8,421 nucleotides of DNA from an uncultured bacterium (GCA_903938205.1 CAJACJ010000525.1:1-8421); one strand, 5' to 3'; numbered from the stretch's first letter, positions 1 through 6,823 are shown. The notes: a model not told the origin generated them from the letters alone. Numbers and translations: made by a program.

Positions 1-316
1 AGGATTCTCAGAGTGAAGAGCCAGTGACGTCGGTAACAATTTCGGTCATGGGTTGGGAATTCACACCGATCATTCAGAATGGGGTCATCAAAGGAATTTT
101 CGGGCAAATCACATCAGCTATAGCTGTGGAGGGGAACCTTGAGACGGTTTGGTTCGAGCATGATGACAACGGTGATTGGCTTACTTCAAGCTGGGCTGGC
201 AGCGGAACGGCTTCCAATGCGTTGGGATGGATTCGCGGTCACTTCGCCGATAGTGCAATCTTTAATGCGTCTCCGAATCTTCAGACCCAAGCCCCCGGGT
301 CGACTTTTGATGAAGA
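1..316 (+). repeat. Constant 5' block of module A, copy 1 (pairs with 2572-2887)
   Basis: Aligned at a fixed offset of 2571 bases, this block differs from 2572-2887 at about 14 positions. Mismatches are clustered: none in 1-112, eight in 113-125, one at 161, five in 212-222, none in 223-316. Silent positions are identical inside the clean stretches, which points to recent duplication or gene conversion and not only to protein constraint. From 317 on, identity drops sharply. Confidence 0.9.
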
Positions 317-887
317 GACCCAAGTATGGGATGGTAATTGGCTTGCCCCCACGGTACTTGATGGAGGATTACTAGAAGACGATCCTTTGCAGTTACTTTT
401 GGGAGATGGACCAAGGACTGCGGAAATGTTTGAAATGATGGCCTATAACGGATGGCCCGTGGCGCCTGAAATCTCGCCGCTTTGCTCCCACCACGCCGGA
501 GATTGTGATGGCGGCAGCGAGGAAACCACTCTTCAGCAGCTCATAGACGGACTGACGGACACAATCCAAACTATAATACCTAACACCACAATGGTCGGAG
601 AAATTAATCTTTCTTACGTTATGTCCGCGCTAAACCCTTGGTGTCCGTGTATAAAAATAACGTGGAGAATACCTGGTACGTGTACAGGGTGGAATGTGCG
701 GGATAATGGTGCCAATTGGTCTCAAACAAATGGATATCGTTGGACCCGTACATGCAATTACGCTTGGAAATGGGTTGGAAAAAATGATATTTGCAACGAT
801 TGTACTTTGCGTTCGTCCGATCCAGGTCAGCAACCCGATCATGGCATACCAGAAGAAACCTGGTCACCAACAACGCCGGTTTGGTAA
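1..887 (+). CDS. Module protein A, copy 1: exported Cys-rich protein, 5' end outside window
   Basis: The reading frame is open from the window edge (first full codon at 3) to TAA at 885-887. Position 1 matches position 2572 of the second copy, inside codon 54 there, so the signal peptide and start lie upstream; the GTG at 24 is an internal Val codon, not a start. The first ~105 residues are almost identical to copy 2 (for example MGWEFTPIIQNG and GWIRGHFADSAIF). After about position 317 the sequence drifts apart, and the last ~80 residues form a Cys/Trp-rich domain. Its six cysteines follow C-x-C-x10-C-x23-C-x12-C-x2-C (codons from about 642 to 803), a framework shared with copy 2 although the residues between differ. 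Two extra cysteines lie at about 483 and 504. An extracytoplasmic, disulfide-bonded protein is inferred. I do not recognise the family. Gene B1 follows after 87 bases. Confidence 0.85.
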   Translation, partial: DSQSEEPVTSVTISVMGWEFTPIIQNGVIKGIFGQITSAIAVEGNLETVWFEHDDNGDWLTSSWAGSGTASNALGWIRGHFADSAIFNASPNLQTQAPGSTFDEETQVWDGNWLAPTVLDGGLLEDDPLQLLLGDGPRTAEMFEMMAYNGWPVAPEISPLCSHHAGDCDGGSEETTLQQLIDGLTDTIQTIIPNTTMVGEINLSYVMSALNPWCPCIKITWRIPGTCTGWNVRDNGANWSQTNGYRWTRTCNYAWKWVGKNDICNDCTLRSSDPGQQPDHGIPEETWSPTTPVW

Positions 888-974
888 ACCCGATGTAAGA
901 CTTAAATACATGCGGCATATCCAACGATCTTTATTCGCAGAAGGCTGTGCTGATAAAATGGGAAAGTAGTACGA

Positions 975-2183
975 ATGAAATTCCTGAAGCGTACTGGTCT
1001 CTGCATGGCAATTGGCTTGTTGCTTTCGATTGGAACAGCATTCATGTGCTATTTCGCCTGCCTTCGACCGACCGAGCGGGGTCGGCACGAGTTTTGTCCA
1101 GACCAAGTTGCGTGTTATGCGGGTGACGGTTCGTGGTTGGCCACACTGCCCCTGGAGTTTCCTAAGTATTCGGAGTTTTCCAATGATTATGGATTCGGAT
1201 TTCGGCAAATCACATTGCTCCTTCCCACAAGTTTGCAAACAAATCCGCCGACCTACACCGCCCAACATCTCTTGACCACGCTGGGCTGGCCACAACCAAT
1301 TTTCTCGTCCGGTTCCGATTGGCTGGCAAGCACTCATTTCCACTTCCCCACGCGTGGCCATACTTTTCCCGTGGAGATTCACCCCAATCTCGTCCCGCAG
1401 ACCAATCCTTCGGCGACCACTCTTCACTGGTCTGGCATTATTTTCGACACGATCACTTTCGGTCTGCCTGTGCTCGCATTAATGATGATGACTGCCACAG
1501 TCGTAAGTCGAACCGGTGTGTGGTTGCGCCGCGCAGTTTTAATCGTGACCGCCTCGTGGTGGATCGCGATTGCTCTTCCTTCTATTGGGATGTTCACCTT
1601 GTTTCATACCGCGCAGGGGAATGGAGAAAATGACGAGTACTCATTTCGAATCATTCCATCGGCAGCTGGACAACAAATTATTCCGTATGCGCATGAGGAA
1701 TGGCATCGCGTCGTAACATATGGAGAGCAAGAGCCTGACACCTCGCTCACGTACAAATTCAAAAAGGTTTCGACTGCATCAGATGAGTGGATACTCGATC
1801 AAATTTTAGAGATGGAACCTATTCAATGTAACCCCCCGTTGTGTGACTTTGCGGTCTCTTGGAGACAACATCTTCACAAATCCCCGCATTTAAAATTTAC
1901 GGTGAGGATAGGAGATGTGGTGGTGGCGGGCTGGCCCATGCAGGCTTTCAGCAAGGGGGACGGAACTTTCCTAATGTTTGTGAATGACCTGTCGCACCTG
2001 GATGTTCAGTGGCTGCCGTGGCTGGCGAATGTCGGCGCGCTGTCGGCGGGGCTTGCGATCATCTGCTACCCCGTGAGAATAATTCGCCGCTGGCGCCGTG
2101 TCGCTCCCGGACAATGCACAACATGTAGATACCCGCTCAACGGCTCAGCGATCTGTCCGGAATGCGGGCGGGCCAACTCCTAG
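975..2183 (+). CDS. Module protein B, copy 1: four-helix membrane protein with C-terminal zinc ribbon
   Basis: This 402-residue protein has likely membrane segments near residues 9-29, 155-177, 187-210 and 346-368. Positive charges (KFLKR at the start, RTGVWLRR near 179-186, RRWRR at 371-375) put the N-terminus, the middle loop and the C-terminus in the cytoplasm. That leaves two external domains, about 30-154 and 211-345. The tail is a CxxC-x9-CxxC zinc ribbon (Cys 381, 384, 394, 397). GGGAAAG at 960-966 is a plausible ribosome binding site for the ATG at 975. Compared with copy 2, most of the external sequence differs, but islands are kept: HLLTTLGWPQPIFSSGS, HWSGIIFDTITFGLP, AGWPMQAFSKGD, DLSHLDVQWLPWL. 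It directly follows A1 and is probably co-transcribed with it. A receptor, an immunity protein or a partner of A are all possible; the family is not recognised. Confidence 0.85.
   Translation: MKFLKRTGLCMAIGLLLSIGTAFMCYFACLRPTERGRHEFCPDQVACYAGDGSWLATLPLEFPKYSEFSNDYGFGFRQITLLLPTSLQTNPPTYTAQHLLTTLGWPQPIFSSGSDWLASTHFHFPTRGHTFPVEIHPNLVPQTNPSATTLHWSGIIFDTITFGLPVLALMMMTATVVSRTGVWLRRAVLIVTASWWIAIALPSIGMFTLFHTAQGNGENDEYSFRIIPSAAGQQIIPYAHEEWHRVVTYGEQEPDTSLTYKFKKVSTASDEWILDQILEMEPIQCNPPLCDFAVSWRQHLHKSPHLKFTVRIGDVVVAGWPMQAFSKGDGTFLMFVNDLSHLDVQWLPWLANVGALSAGLAIICYPVRIIRRWRRVAPGQCTTCRYPLNGSAICPECGRANS
2052..2177 (+). repeat. Constant 3' block of module B, copy 1 (pairs with 4588-4713)
   Basis: The 126 bases encoding the last membrane turn, the RRWRR stop-transfer and the zinc ribbon match 4588-4713 with two mismatches. 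A further 25-base identical stretch lies just before (1990-2014 against 4526-4550). Upstream of this, the two B genes differ widely even at DNA level. The offset here is 2536 bases, not 2571, so the diverged middle differs in length between copies. Confidence 0.9.
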
Positions 2184-2411
2184 TCGAGTATGAGTTACGC
2201 CGTCCGCTCATTCAATTCACATCTTGTTCACGGCGCGGGTGTGGCCGCCAACGACTGCCCCAGATTTTTGTTTCACCAAGACACACCAACATTCAATCAT
2301 TATTCGTAATAACCTAACCCTTGCGGTTCCGCGTTCCGTAGGGGTTCAAAAGATATTTACAAGCGCTTGCAAACACCTCGGGTCAATATTGTCCCAGAAA
2401 GAGAGTTCGTT
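2184..2411. other. Intergenic region between modules 1 and 2
   Basis: These 228 bases hold no supported gene. Near the start, CATTCAATT (2209-2217) matches CATTCAATT after gene B2 (4744-4752), so a short piece of the 3' flank is shared by both modules before they diverge. Near the end lies an 18-bp near-palindrome (2356-2373, listed separately), followed by a ribosome binding site, AGAAAGAGAG, at about 2397-2404 in front of A2. No convincing -35/-10 pair or U-tailed terminator is seen. The promoter of module 2 is expected here. Confidence 0.5.
2356..2373. promoter_or_regulatory. Palindromic operator-like site upstream of A2
   Basis: TTTACAAGCGCTTGCAAA is symmetric except for one base pair, with the perfect core CAAGCGCTTG. 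The central AAGCGCTT is typical of operators bound by LacI-family repressors (cre-like and sugar-regulator sites). It ends 38 bases before the ATG of A2, a position suited to repression. No regulator gene is in the window, so binding is inferred. Confidence 0.45.
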
Positions 2412-3452
2412 ATGCGATTGAAGTCAACACTTTTAACGCCGACAGGATTTGGTAATGGTTTGTGGGGAGCAGCGTCCCGGCGAGTAGTTCGTAATGCATT
2501 TTCTGTGGCTGCCATGATTGGAATTTCCACTTTGGGTCCATTATCGATGTCATCTGTTGCATGGGCGGACGAGGATTCTCAGAGTGAAGAGCCAGTGACG
2601 TCGGTAACAATTTCGGTCATGGGTTGGGAATTCACACCGATCATTCAGAATGGGGTCATCAAAGGAATTTTCGGGCAAATCACGCCAGAGATCCTAGTGG
2701 AGGGGAACCTTGAGACGGTTTGGTTCGAGCAAGATGACAACGGTGATTGGCTTACTTCAAGCTGGGCTGGCAGCGGAACGGCACTCAACGCGCTGGGATG
2801 GATTCGCGGTCACTTCGCCGATAGTGCAATCTTTAATGCGTCTCCGAATCTTCAGACCCAAGCCCCCGGGTCGACTTTTGATGAAGAAACGCATGTGTCG
2901 GACGGCAATTGGGGGGCTCCGACGGCCATTGATGCCGGCCTACTTGCTGACGATCCTTTGCAGTTGTTCCTGGGAGATGAGCCGAGAACTCCTGAAATGT
3001 TCGCGATGCTGTCCCTCAATGGATGGAGTGTGGCACCCGAGCTCTCGGAGTTGTCCGCCCATCACGGGGGCAACGGCGGCGGCGATGAAGAAGTGGACCT
3101 CCTTCAACAACTCCTGAATCGGCTGGTTGCCAAAACAGAATCTTATATGCCGGAAATTACACTGGCGGTGGGTGAAATCAGTCCCTCGGCGAACGATTTA
3201 TATTGCTGGTGCACAAGGAAATATGGACGAACTGTTTGTGCGCTCAAGTGGGAGAATAAAGGTCAAAGTGCAAATATCGGTGGTGGTAGACATCGTGTCT
3301 ATTGGGAGAAACCGTGTTGGCAACATTGGAAGAATTGGGGCGAACATTTCTGGGGCTGCAGCACTTGCACAGAGGAGGGGTGGGAGCCGGTGACACCGAA
3401 GAGGTATGAAACTATTGGGTCAGACGAAGGTGACCCCTACCCTGATGAGTAG
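2412..3452 (+). CDS. Module protein A, copy 2: exported Cys-rich protein, complete
   Basis: This is 346 residues from the ATG at 2412, chosen because it has a purine-rich site 8 bases upstream and gives a clean signal peptide. A TTG at 2367 is in frame but lies inside the operator-like palindrome. Residues 1-52 form a long signal peptide ending SSVAWA, with cleavage likely before DED; the SRRVVR near 22-27 resembles a twin-arginine motif. Residues 53-160 match copy 1 almost exactly. A Gly/acidic stretch (219-227) leads into a Cys/Trp-rich end, with Cys at 265, 267, 276, 302, 316 and 319, giving C-x-C-x8-C-x25-C-x13-C-x2-C. This is the copy 1 framework with very different residues between. Gene B2 follows after 43 bases. 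The protein is predicted to act outside the cytoplasmic membrane; the family is not recognised. Confidence 0.88.
   Translation: MRLKSTLLTPTGFGNGLWGAASRRVVRNAFSVAAMIGISTLGPLSMSSVAWADEDSQSEEPVTSVTISVMGWEFTPIIQNGVIKGIFGQITPEILVEGNLETVWFEQDDNGDWLTSSWAGSGTALNALGWIRGHFADSAIFNASPNLQTQAPGSTFDEETHVSDGNWGAPTAIDAGLLADDPLQLFLGDEPRTPEMFAMLSLNGWSVAPELSELSAHHGGNGGGDEEVDLLQQLLNRLVAKTESYMPEITLAVGEISPSANDLYCWCTRKYGRTVCALKWENKGQSANIGGGRHRVYWEKPCWQHWKNWGEHFWGCSTCTEEGWEPVTPKRYETIGSDEGDPYPDE
2572..2887 (+). repeat. Constant 5' block of module A, copy 2 (pairs with 1-316)
   Basis: This is the second copy of the near-identical block described at 1-316. It starts at codon 54 of A2 only because the window starts there; the shared sequence may extend further upstream in copy 1, through the signal peptide and promoter. 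Confidence 0.9.
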
Positions 3453-3495
3453 AAGCCATATGTTCTGAATTTAATCCCAAGAGCGCAAATTAGAA

Positions 3496-4734
3496 ATGTA
3501 TGAAAAAAGCACAGCAAAATTAAAGTTGATTGTTCGTGTTACTTATTGCCTCACGTTCGGTTTTTTGATTGTGATGATCGTTGCTTTTTTATGCCGTTGG
3601 TTCTTAGTACGTCCATCTCAATCGGAAATATCCCTCAATTTGGCTTATTCGGGAGCAGATCTTGCTCGTTGCGTAGGCGGTGACGCGTGGGTTGCTGCCC
3701 TTTCTCCGGATGCGGAAGTGCTGAATGACCACGGAATCGGATTCAGACGATTGGAGATTCGCTATCGACAGGCATCGTCGGTGCGTGGGAACATCTCGCG
3801 ACATCACTTGACGACGCTCGGTTGGCCGCAGCCTATTTTCTCATCCGGCTCTGAGTGGTTGGGACGCTGTGGTACGTGTGATTTGCTCTTGTGGGATTTG
3901 GACGAGACACTCGTTGATCGCACTGCAATGACCGGCGGTCCTGCGACCACATTTCACTGGTCCGGAATTATTTTCGACACGATTACATTTGGCTTGCCGC
4001 TGCTTGTATTAACAATGTTAATGCCCAAATTTGCGCAGCAGCAAAGCATCAGGGTGAGACGAACGGCCGTGGTCATCGCAGCGGGATGGTGGTTGTGTTT
4101 AGCCATTCCAGCTGTGGGAGTTTTTGATTTGTGCTATTGCCCAAGGGGATCGACTGACGCGAATGGAGTCCTTCCGCAGTTTGCGCTGGATCTTATGAAT
4201 TGTTCAATAGACTTCTGCCGCTTGACCGGAGAGAAATCTGCTCGGCGCGTCCTGTCCTTTTACACAAGAAACCCCACGGAGCTTACTGAGTGGGCGAACA
4301 ACCATCTGACCCCCCCGACGGCAAACGAGGGGCGTTCTTTCGAGAGTACTGAGATTCGGGGCTTTGCGGTTTCTAAGGGAACCCAGTCGTATCTGAAGCC
4401 GCACCCTGATTATCCAGATAAAGCGAAAATTGTGATTCGATGTGGCGAATCAATGTCGGCAGGATGGCCCCTGCAGGCCTTCACGAAAGGAGACTTCACA
4501 TATCGGATTTTCTTTGTGAGCGATTTGTCGCACCTGGATGTTCAGTGGCTCCCGTGGTTGGGGAATGTCACCGTGCTGTCGTCGGGACTTGCGATCATCT
4601 GCTACCCCGTGGGAATAATTCGCCGCTGGCGCCGTGTCGCTCCCGGACAATGCACAACTTGTAGATACCCGCTCAACGGCTCAGCGATCTGTCCGGAATG
4701 CGGGCGGGCCAACGCGGGATCGGCGAAGAACTAA
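3496..4734 (+). CDS. Module protein B, copy 2: four-helix membrane protein with C-terminal zinc ribbon
   Basis: This 412-residue paralogue of the gene at 975 has likely membrane segments near 14-38, 158-178, 190-211 and 354-376. A basic middle loop (RVRR, 186-189) and RRWRR tail imply a cytoplasmic C-terminus. The zinc ribbon uses Cys 386, 389, 399 and 402. Both external domains differ strongly from copy 1, and this copy has several more external cysteines (for example 59, 125, 128, 213, 215, 236, 241). The islands HLTTLGWPQPIFSSGSEWL, FHWSGIIFDTITFGLP, AGWPLQAFTKGD and DLSHLDVQWLPWL are retained. In the HLTTLGWPQPIF island the DNA differs mostly at silent sites, so that island is kept by selection. 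It lies 43 bases after A2 and is probably co-transcribed. No strong ribosome binding site precedes the ATG. Function unknown. Confidence 0.85.
   Translation: MYEKSTAKLKLIVRVTYCLTFGFLIVMIVAFLCRWFLVRPSQSEISLNLAYSGADLARCVGGDAWVAALSPDAEVLNDHGIGFRRLEIRYRQASSVRGNISRHHLTTLGWPQPIFSSGSEWLGRCGTCDLLLWDLDETLVDRTAMTGGPATTFHWSGIIFDTITFGLPLLVLTMLMPKFAQQQSIRVRRTAVVIAAGWWLCLAIPAVGVFDLCYCPRGSTDANGVLPQFALDLMNCSIDFCRLTGEKSARRVLSFYTRNPTELTEWANNHLTPPTANEGRSFESTEIRGFAVSKGTQSYLKPHPDYPDKAKIVIRCGESMSAGWPLQAFTKGDFTYRIFFVSDLSHLDVQWLPWLGNVTVLSSGLAIICYPVGIIRRWRRVAPGQCTTCRYPLNGSAICPECGRANAGSAKN
4588..4713 (+). repeat. Constant 3' block of module B, copy 2 (pairs with 2052-2177)
   Basis: This is the second copy of the zinc-ribbon-coding block, 124 of 126 bases identical to copy 1. 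With the constant start of A it brackets the diverged middle of each module and could serve as a homology arm for exchange between modules. Confidence 0.9.
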
Positions 4735-4767
4735 CCCGTCGTACATTCAATTGACCTGCAAATAAAT

Positions 4768-4958
4768 TTAAGCGTAATGCTTTCCAAATCGATTAGTAAT
4801 GAAAGCCTCAAACGGAACATCTTCGTTGCGAATAAATCCCTTTGAAGGCAGCGCGCCTTCTTTGAGCAAATCAAGCACGGCGGTAATGCCGGCGGCCGTT
4901 GTGATTTGAATAGCGGTCCACGGCAAGCCGTTGATTTCTTTGTGCAAAATAATTTTGG
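4768..4958. repeat. Direct repeat, left copy (pairs with 6895-7085)
   Basis: The 191-bp copies lie in the same orientation, 2127 bases apart, and bracket genes C and D. The repeat covers exactly the 3' end of one coding sequence from its stop codon inwards. That is the layout left when an element integrates into the 3' end of a protein gene and supplies a substitute end. Confidence 0.85.
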
Positions 4959-4959
4959 T
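4768..4959 (-). pseudogene. 3'-end relic of saccharopine/lysine dehydrogenase-like gene
   Basis: Read on the minus strand, this encodes the last ~63 residues of the intact protein at 6895-7971 (containing HKEINGLPWTAIQIT and FEAFITNRFGKHYA) with its TAA stop (4768-4770). Aligned to 6895-7085 it has about 12 mismatches in 191 bases and no gap. Eight changes are silent and only three codons change the residue (V to I, A to P, A to T), so this tail diverged while part of a working gene. Similarity stops abruptly: at the stop codon on one side, and at about 4958 on the other, where an AT-rich palindrome begins and an in-frame stop soon follows. There is no start codon or N-terminal domain, so it is a displaced fragment. 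Confidence 0.9.
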
Positions 4960-4976
4960 TTTTATTTGTAAAAATC
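4957..4976. repeat. AT-rich inverted repeat at the relic junction
   Basis: TTTTTA and TAAAAA (4959-4964 and 4969-4974) flank a TTTG loop, extended by a wobble pair and a G-C pair. The structure starts exactly where similarity to the intact dehydrogenase ends, so it may mark the recombination point. A weak terminator is an alternative. Confidence 0.4.
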
Positions 4977-5093
4977 ATGAAACGGCAGGTTGTCTTGTTA
5001 AACTAGAAGACGTTAAGTGAAATGTGCCGATGTGCATATTGCTTGAATGAGTTTCGTTCTGGGGATTTATTGGAAATAACGAAAGAGTTTGCT

Positions 5094-5513
5094 ATGAAAA
5101 ATCTGAACTTCGCAGCTGTTTTTTTTCTGTTCGCGTACGTAATTGGCAGTTCGTGGGCTCGAGATGGTGATGGGGAAGTTGATCCAGGCCGACCCACGCT
5201 TGAGTCCTATTGCTGGGTCACAGTTTGGTCGACTGCATGTACTTTGTGTGGCGAGGGTCCAAGGATTTTGACGCTCTGTGGAGACGATATGTGTGAAGAT
5301 GATGTTTTTACCGAACAAGCCTCAGACACAAAAAAATTCAAATTCGGATACGAGGAATGTGCTCTCCCGGGTACAAATGCTCAATGCATTATTGTGCGTT
5401 ATAACTGCGTGAATAACAGGTGTGAAGAGGGCATCTCCAACGTTTGGTATATCTCCAACAGCGTAGCCACGGGAGAAGTCTGTGAAGGAGGAGGTGTTGT
5501 CATAGACCCATGA
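5094..5513 (+). CDS. Protein C: small secreted protein with ten cysteines
   Basis: This is 139 residues from the ATG at 5094. GAAAGAG sits 6 bases upstream, and this start gives a standard signal peptide (MKNLNFAAVFFLFAYVIGSSWA, cleavage after residue 22). An in-frame ATG at 5022 would bury the signal sequence and is less likely. The mature ~117 residues carry ten cysteines (40, 49, 52, 62, 67, 89, 98, 105, 110, 130), an even number that suits five disulfides in an exported protein. The mature part is acidic near its start and ends. I recognise no family. The stop overlaps the start of the next gene by four bases (ATGA, 5510-5513), so the two are probably translationally coupled. Like A, it is a small exported Cys-rich protein upstream of a larger partner, but its cysteine spacing is not that of A. 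Confidence 0.8.
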   Translation: MKNLNFAAVFFLFAYVIGSSWARDGDGEVDPGRPTLESYCWVTVWSTACTLCGEGPRILTLCGDDMCEDDVFTEQASDTKKFKFGYEECALPGTNAQCIIVRYNCVNNRCEEGISNVWYISNSVATGEVCEGGGVVIDP

Positions 5514-6823
5514 TTTACGCAATCTTCCTTTTAGTAATAATTTTAGCAGGTGGACATCCGCCGGCAATTGATCCCCAAGTCTTTGGCGCCAAAGATCCAT
5601 CGAAATCATTTACTCCTGGTGATTCCCGCAAGATTGGCGGTGGATATCTCAATTTCAGGAATTTCTCGGGAGCACTCACTCGTGCGGAACTTGCTGATCG
5701 AATTACGAAACTGCCGATTCCAGATGATGTGCGCCAAATCCTGGTCACGTGCGCCGCGGAAAAGTACACATTATACATTGCGGAATTTGATGGTGTGGGT
5801 TCACGCCATGCCGACAAATACCTCGGTATATCTCGCAAGCTCTCTGACGAGGATAAACAAGGATTACTGATCACAACCGAACAGATTCGTGATCAATCTC
5901 ACGAAGCGCAGGAGATCGAGCGGGCTCTTGTTTCCGCAGAAACAAACTTTATACAGTCGCTGCAAGACTGCCTTGACGCCAAATTACTTGAAGCCCGTGG
6001 GTCGCAAGCAAAAGATGGGAGTATCGGGGCGACCATTCTCGAATCGTTCATCCTTCGAGCTGGACGCCGATATTCCAATTCCATTCTTCCAATCTCCCAA
6101 CGGGGCACTGACCTGGATCTGCGTTGCATGATTGACGAGTTGGACTGGGAATTCCCAGTTCGCATATCAGTGGAGGCGGATTTGCTCGATTATGAACGCG
6201 CTTGGTCCACTTTGAAGTCCGCGCAATGCAAAGCATGTTGGGGTGGTGTATTGCAAAGGCTCATGGTGATAGATCAAGCACTCGCTGGCACAATCGGCCC
6301 TACGTCGCAGGCGTCCCAAATGGACAGACTTATGCGAGCTCCATCAAAGATCGGAAGCCAAATGAGGGTCTCCCAGATCAACTCGATTGAGCGAATTGAA
6401 TCGAAACTTCCTGCCAAACAGCAGAAAGTATTTCGGCTTCTTGCGTATAGCACGATCTATCCCGAAATTGTCAGCGACCCCAAGGGTGAAGCATTGCGTG
6501 CGAAGTTCACCGCGATGCTTGCTAGCAAAGACCTATCAAAGTTTATATTCGAGCGGATCGAAAGCATGCAGTCATCATGGGAATTGGAATTCAAAGTTTG
6601 GCGATCCAAAGCCGAGGCTTTGCTTCTGAAATGGTCCGATCTCAACGCCGCAAAGGAAAAGGGATATCGAGCAGAGGAAGTCAAGATCAAGATCGAGGAT
6701 CTTCTACAACAGCGCAACGAAATCCATCAGAACTGGCAGGTCATTCTTGACGACCTGATGCCCGCCGATACATCCGGACAGACGCAGAATGAACCCAAGG
6801 CGATCTCACCAGGCATGCGTTGA
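5510..6823 (+). CDS. Protein D: exported or membrane-anchored helical protein of unknown function
   Basis: This 437-residue protein starts at the ATG that overlaps the stop of gene C; a GGAGGAGG-like site lies about 15 bases upstream, inside gene C. The first ~15 residues (MIYAIFLLVIILAGG) are a short hydrophobic segment acting as signal peptide or anchor. The rest has no further membrane segment and looks largely alpha-helical and charged, especially 110-160 and 330-415, with possible coiled-coil near 380-410 (AKEKGYRAEEVKIKIEDLLQ). It has few cysteines (81, 154, 206, 240, 243), and CKAC at 240-243 resembles a metal or redox CxxC pair but stands alone. No catalytic signature is recognised. 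Coupling to gene C suggests the products work together, perhaps as secreted factor and partner. It converges on the dehydrogenase gene with 71 bases between the stops. Confidence 0.78.
   Translation: MIYAIFLLVIILAGGHPPAIDPQVFGAKDPSKSFTPGDSRKIGGGYLNFRNFSGALTRAELADRITKLPIPDDVRQILVTCAAEKYTLYIAEFDGVGSRHADKYLGISRKLSDEDKQGLLITTEQIRDQSHEAQEIERALVSAETNFIQSLQDCLDAKLLEARGSQAKDGSIGATILESFILRAGRRYSNSILPISQRGTDLDLRCMIDELDWEFPVRISVEADLLDYERAWSTLKSAQCKACWGGVLQRLMVIDQALAGTIGPTSQASQMDRLMRAPSKIGSQMRVSQINSIERIESKLPAKQQKVFRLLAYSTIYPEIVSDPKGEALRAKFTAMLASKDLSKFIFERIESMQSSWELEFKVWRSKAEALLLKWSDLNAAKEKGYRAEEVKIKIEDLLQQRNEIHQNWQVILDDLMPADTSGQTQNEPKAISPGMR

Noticed and set aside
864..1427. 187-codon open frame on the minus strand
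   Set aside because: It overlaps the end of A1 and the start of B1 in antisense, and its composition is basic and low in structure, like a shadow frame.
2316..2346. AACCC...GGGTT hairpin with an inner CGG/CCG pairing, considered as terminator
   Set aside because: The stem is short with a large internal loop, and no T-run follows; it is probably part of the promoter region.
2367..2411. TTG at 2367 as an earlier start for A2
   Set aside because: It adds 15 residues in front of a complete signal peptide, lies inside the operator-like palindrome, and lacks a good ribosome binding site; ATG 2412 has one.
1..4734. Transposon or insertion sequence as the cause of the A-B duplication
   Set aside because: No transposase, terminal inverted repeats or target duplications are seen; plain tandem duplication with conversion explains it.
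5022..5093. ATG at 5022 as start of gene C, giving a Cys-rich MCRCAYC front
   Set aside because: It would place 24 polar residues before a clean signal peptide, and ATG 5094 has a well-spaced purine-rich site.
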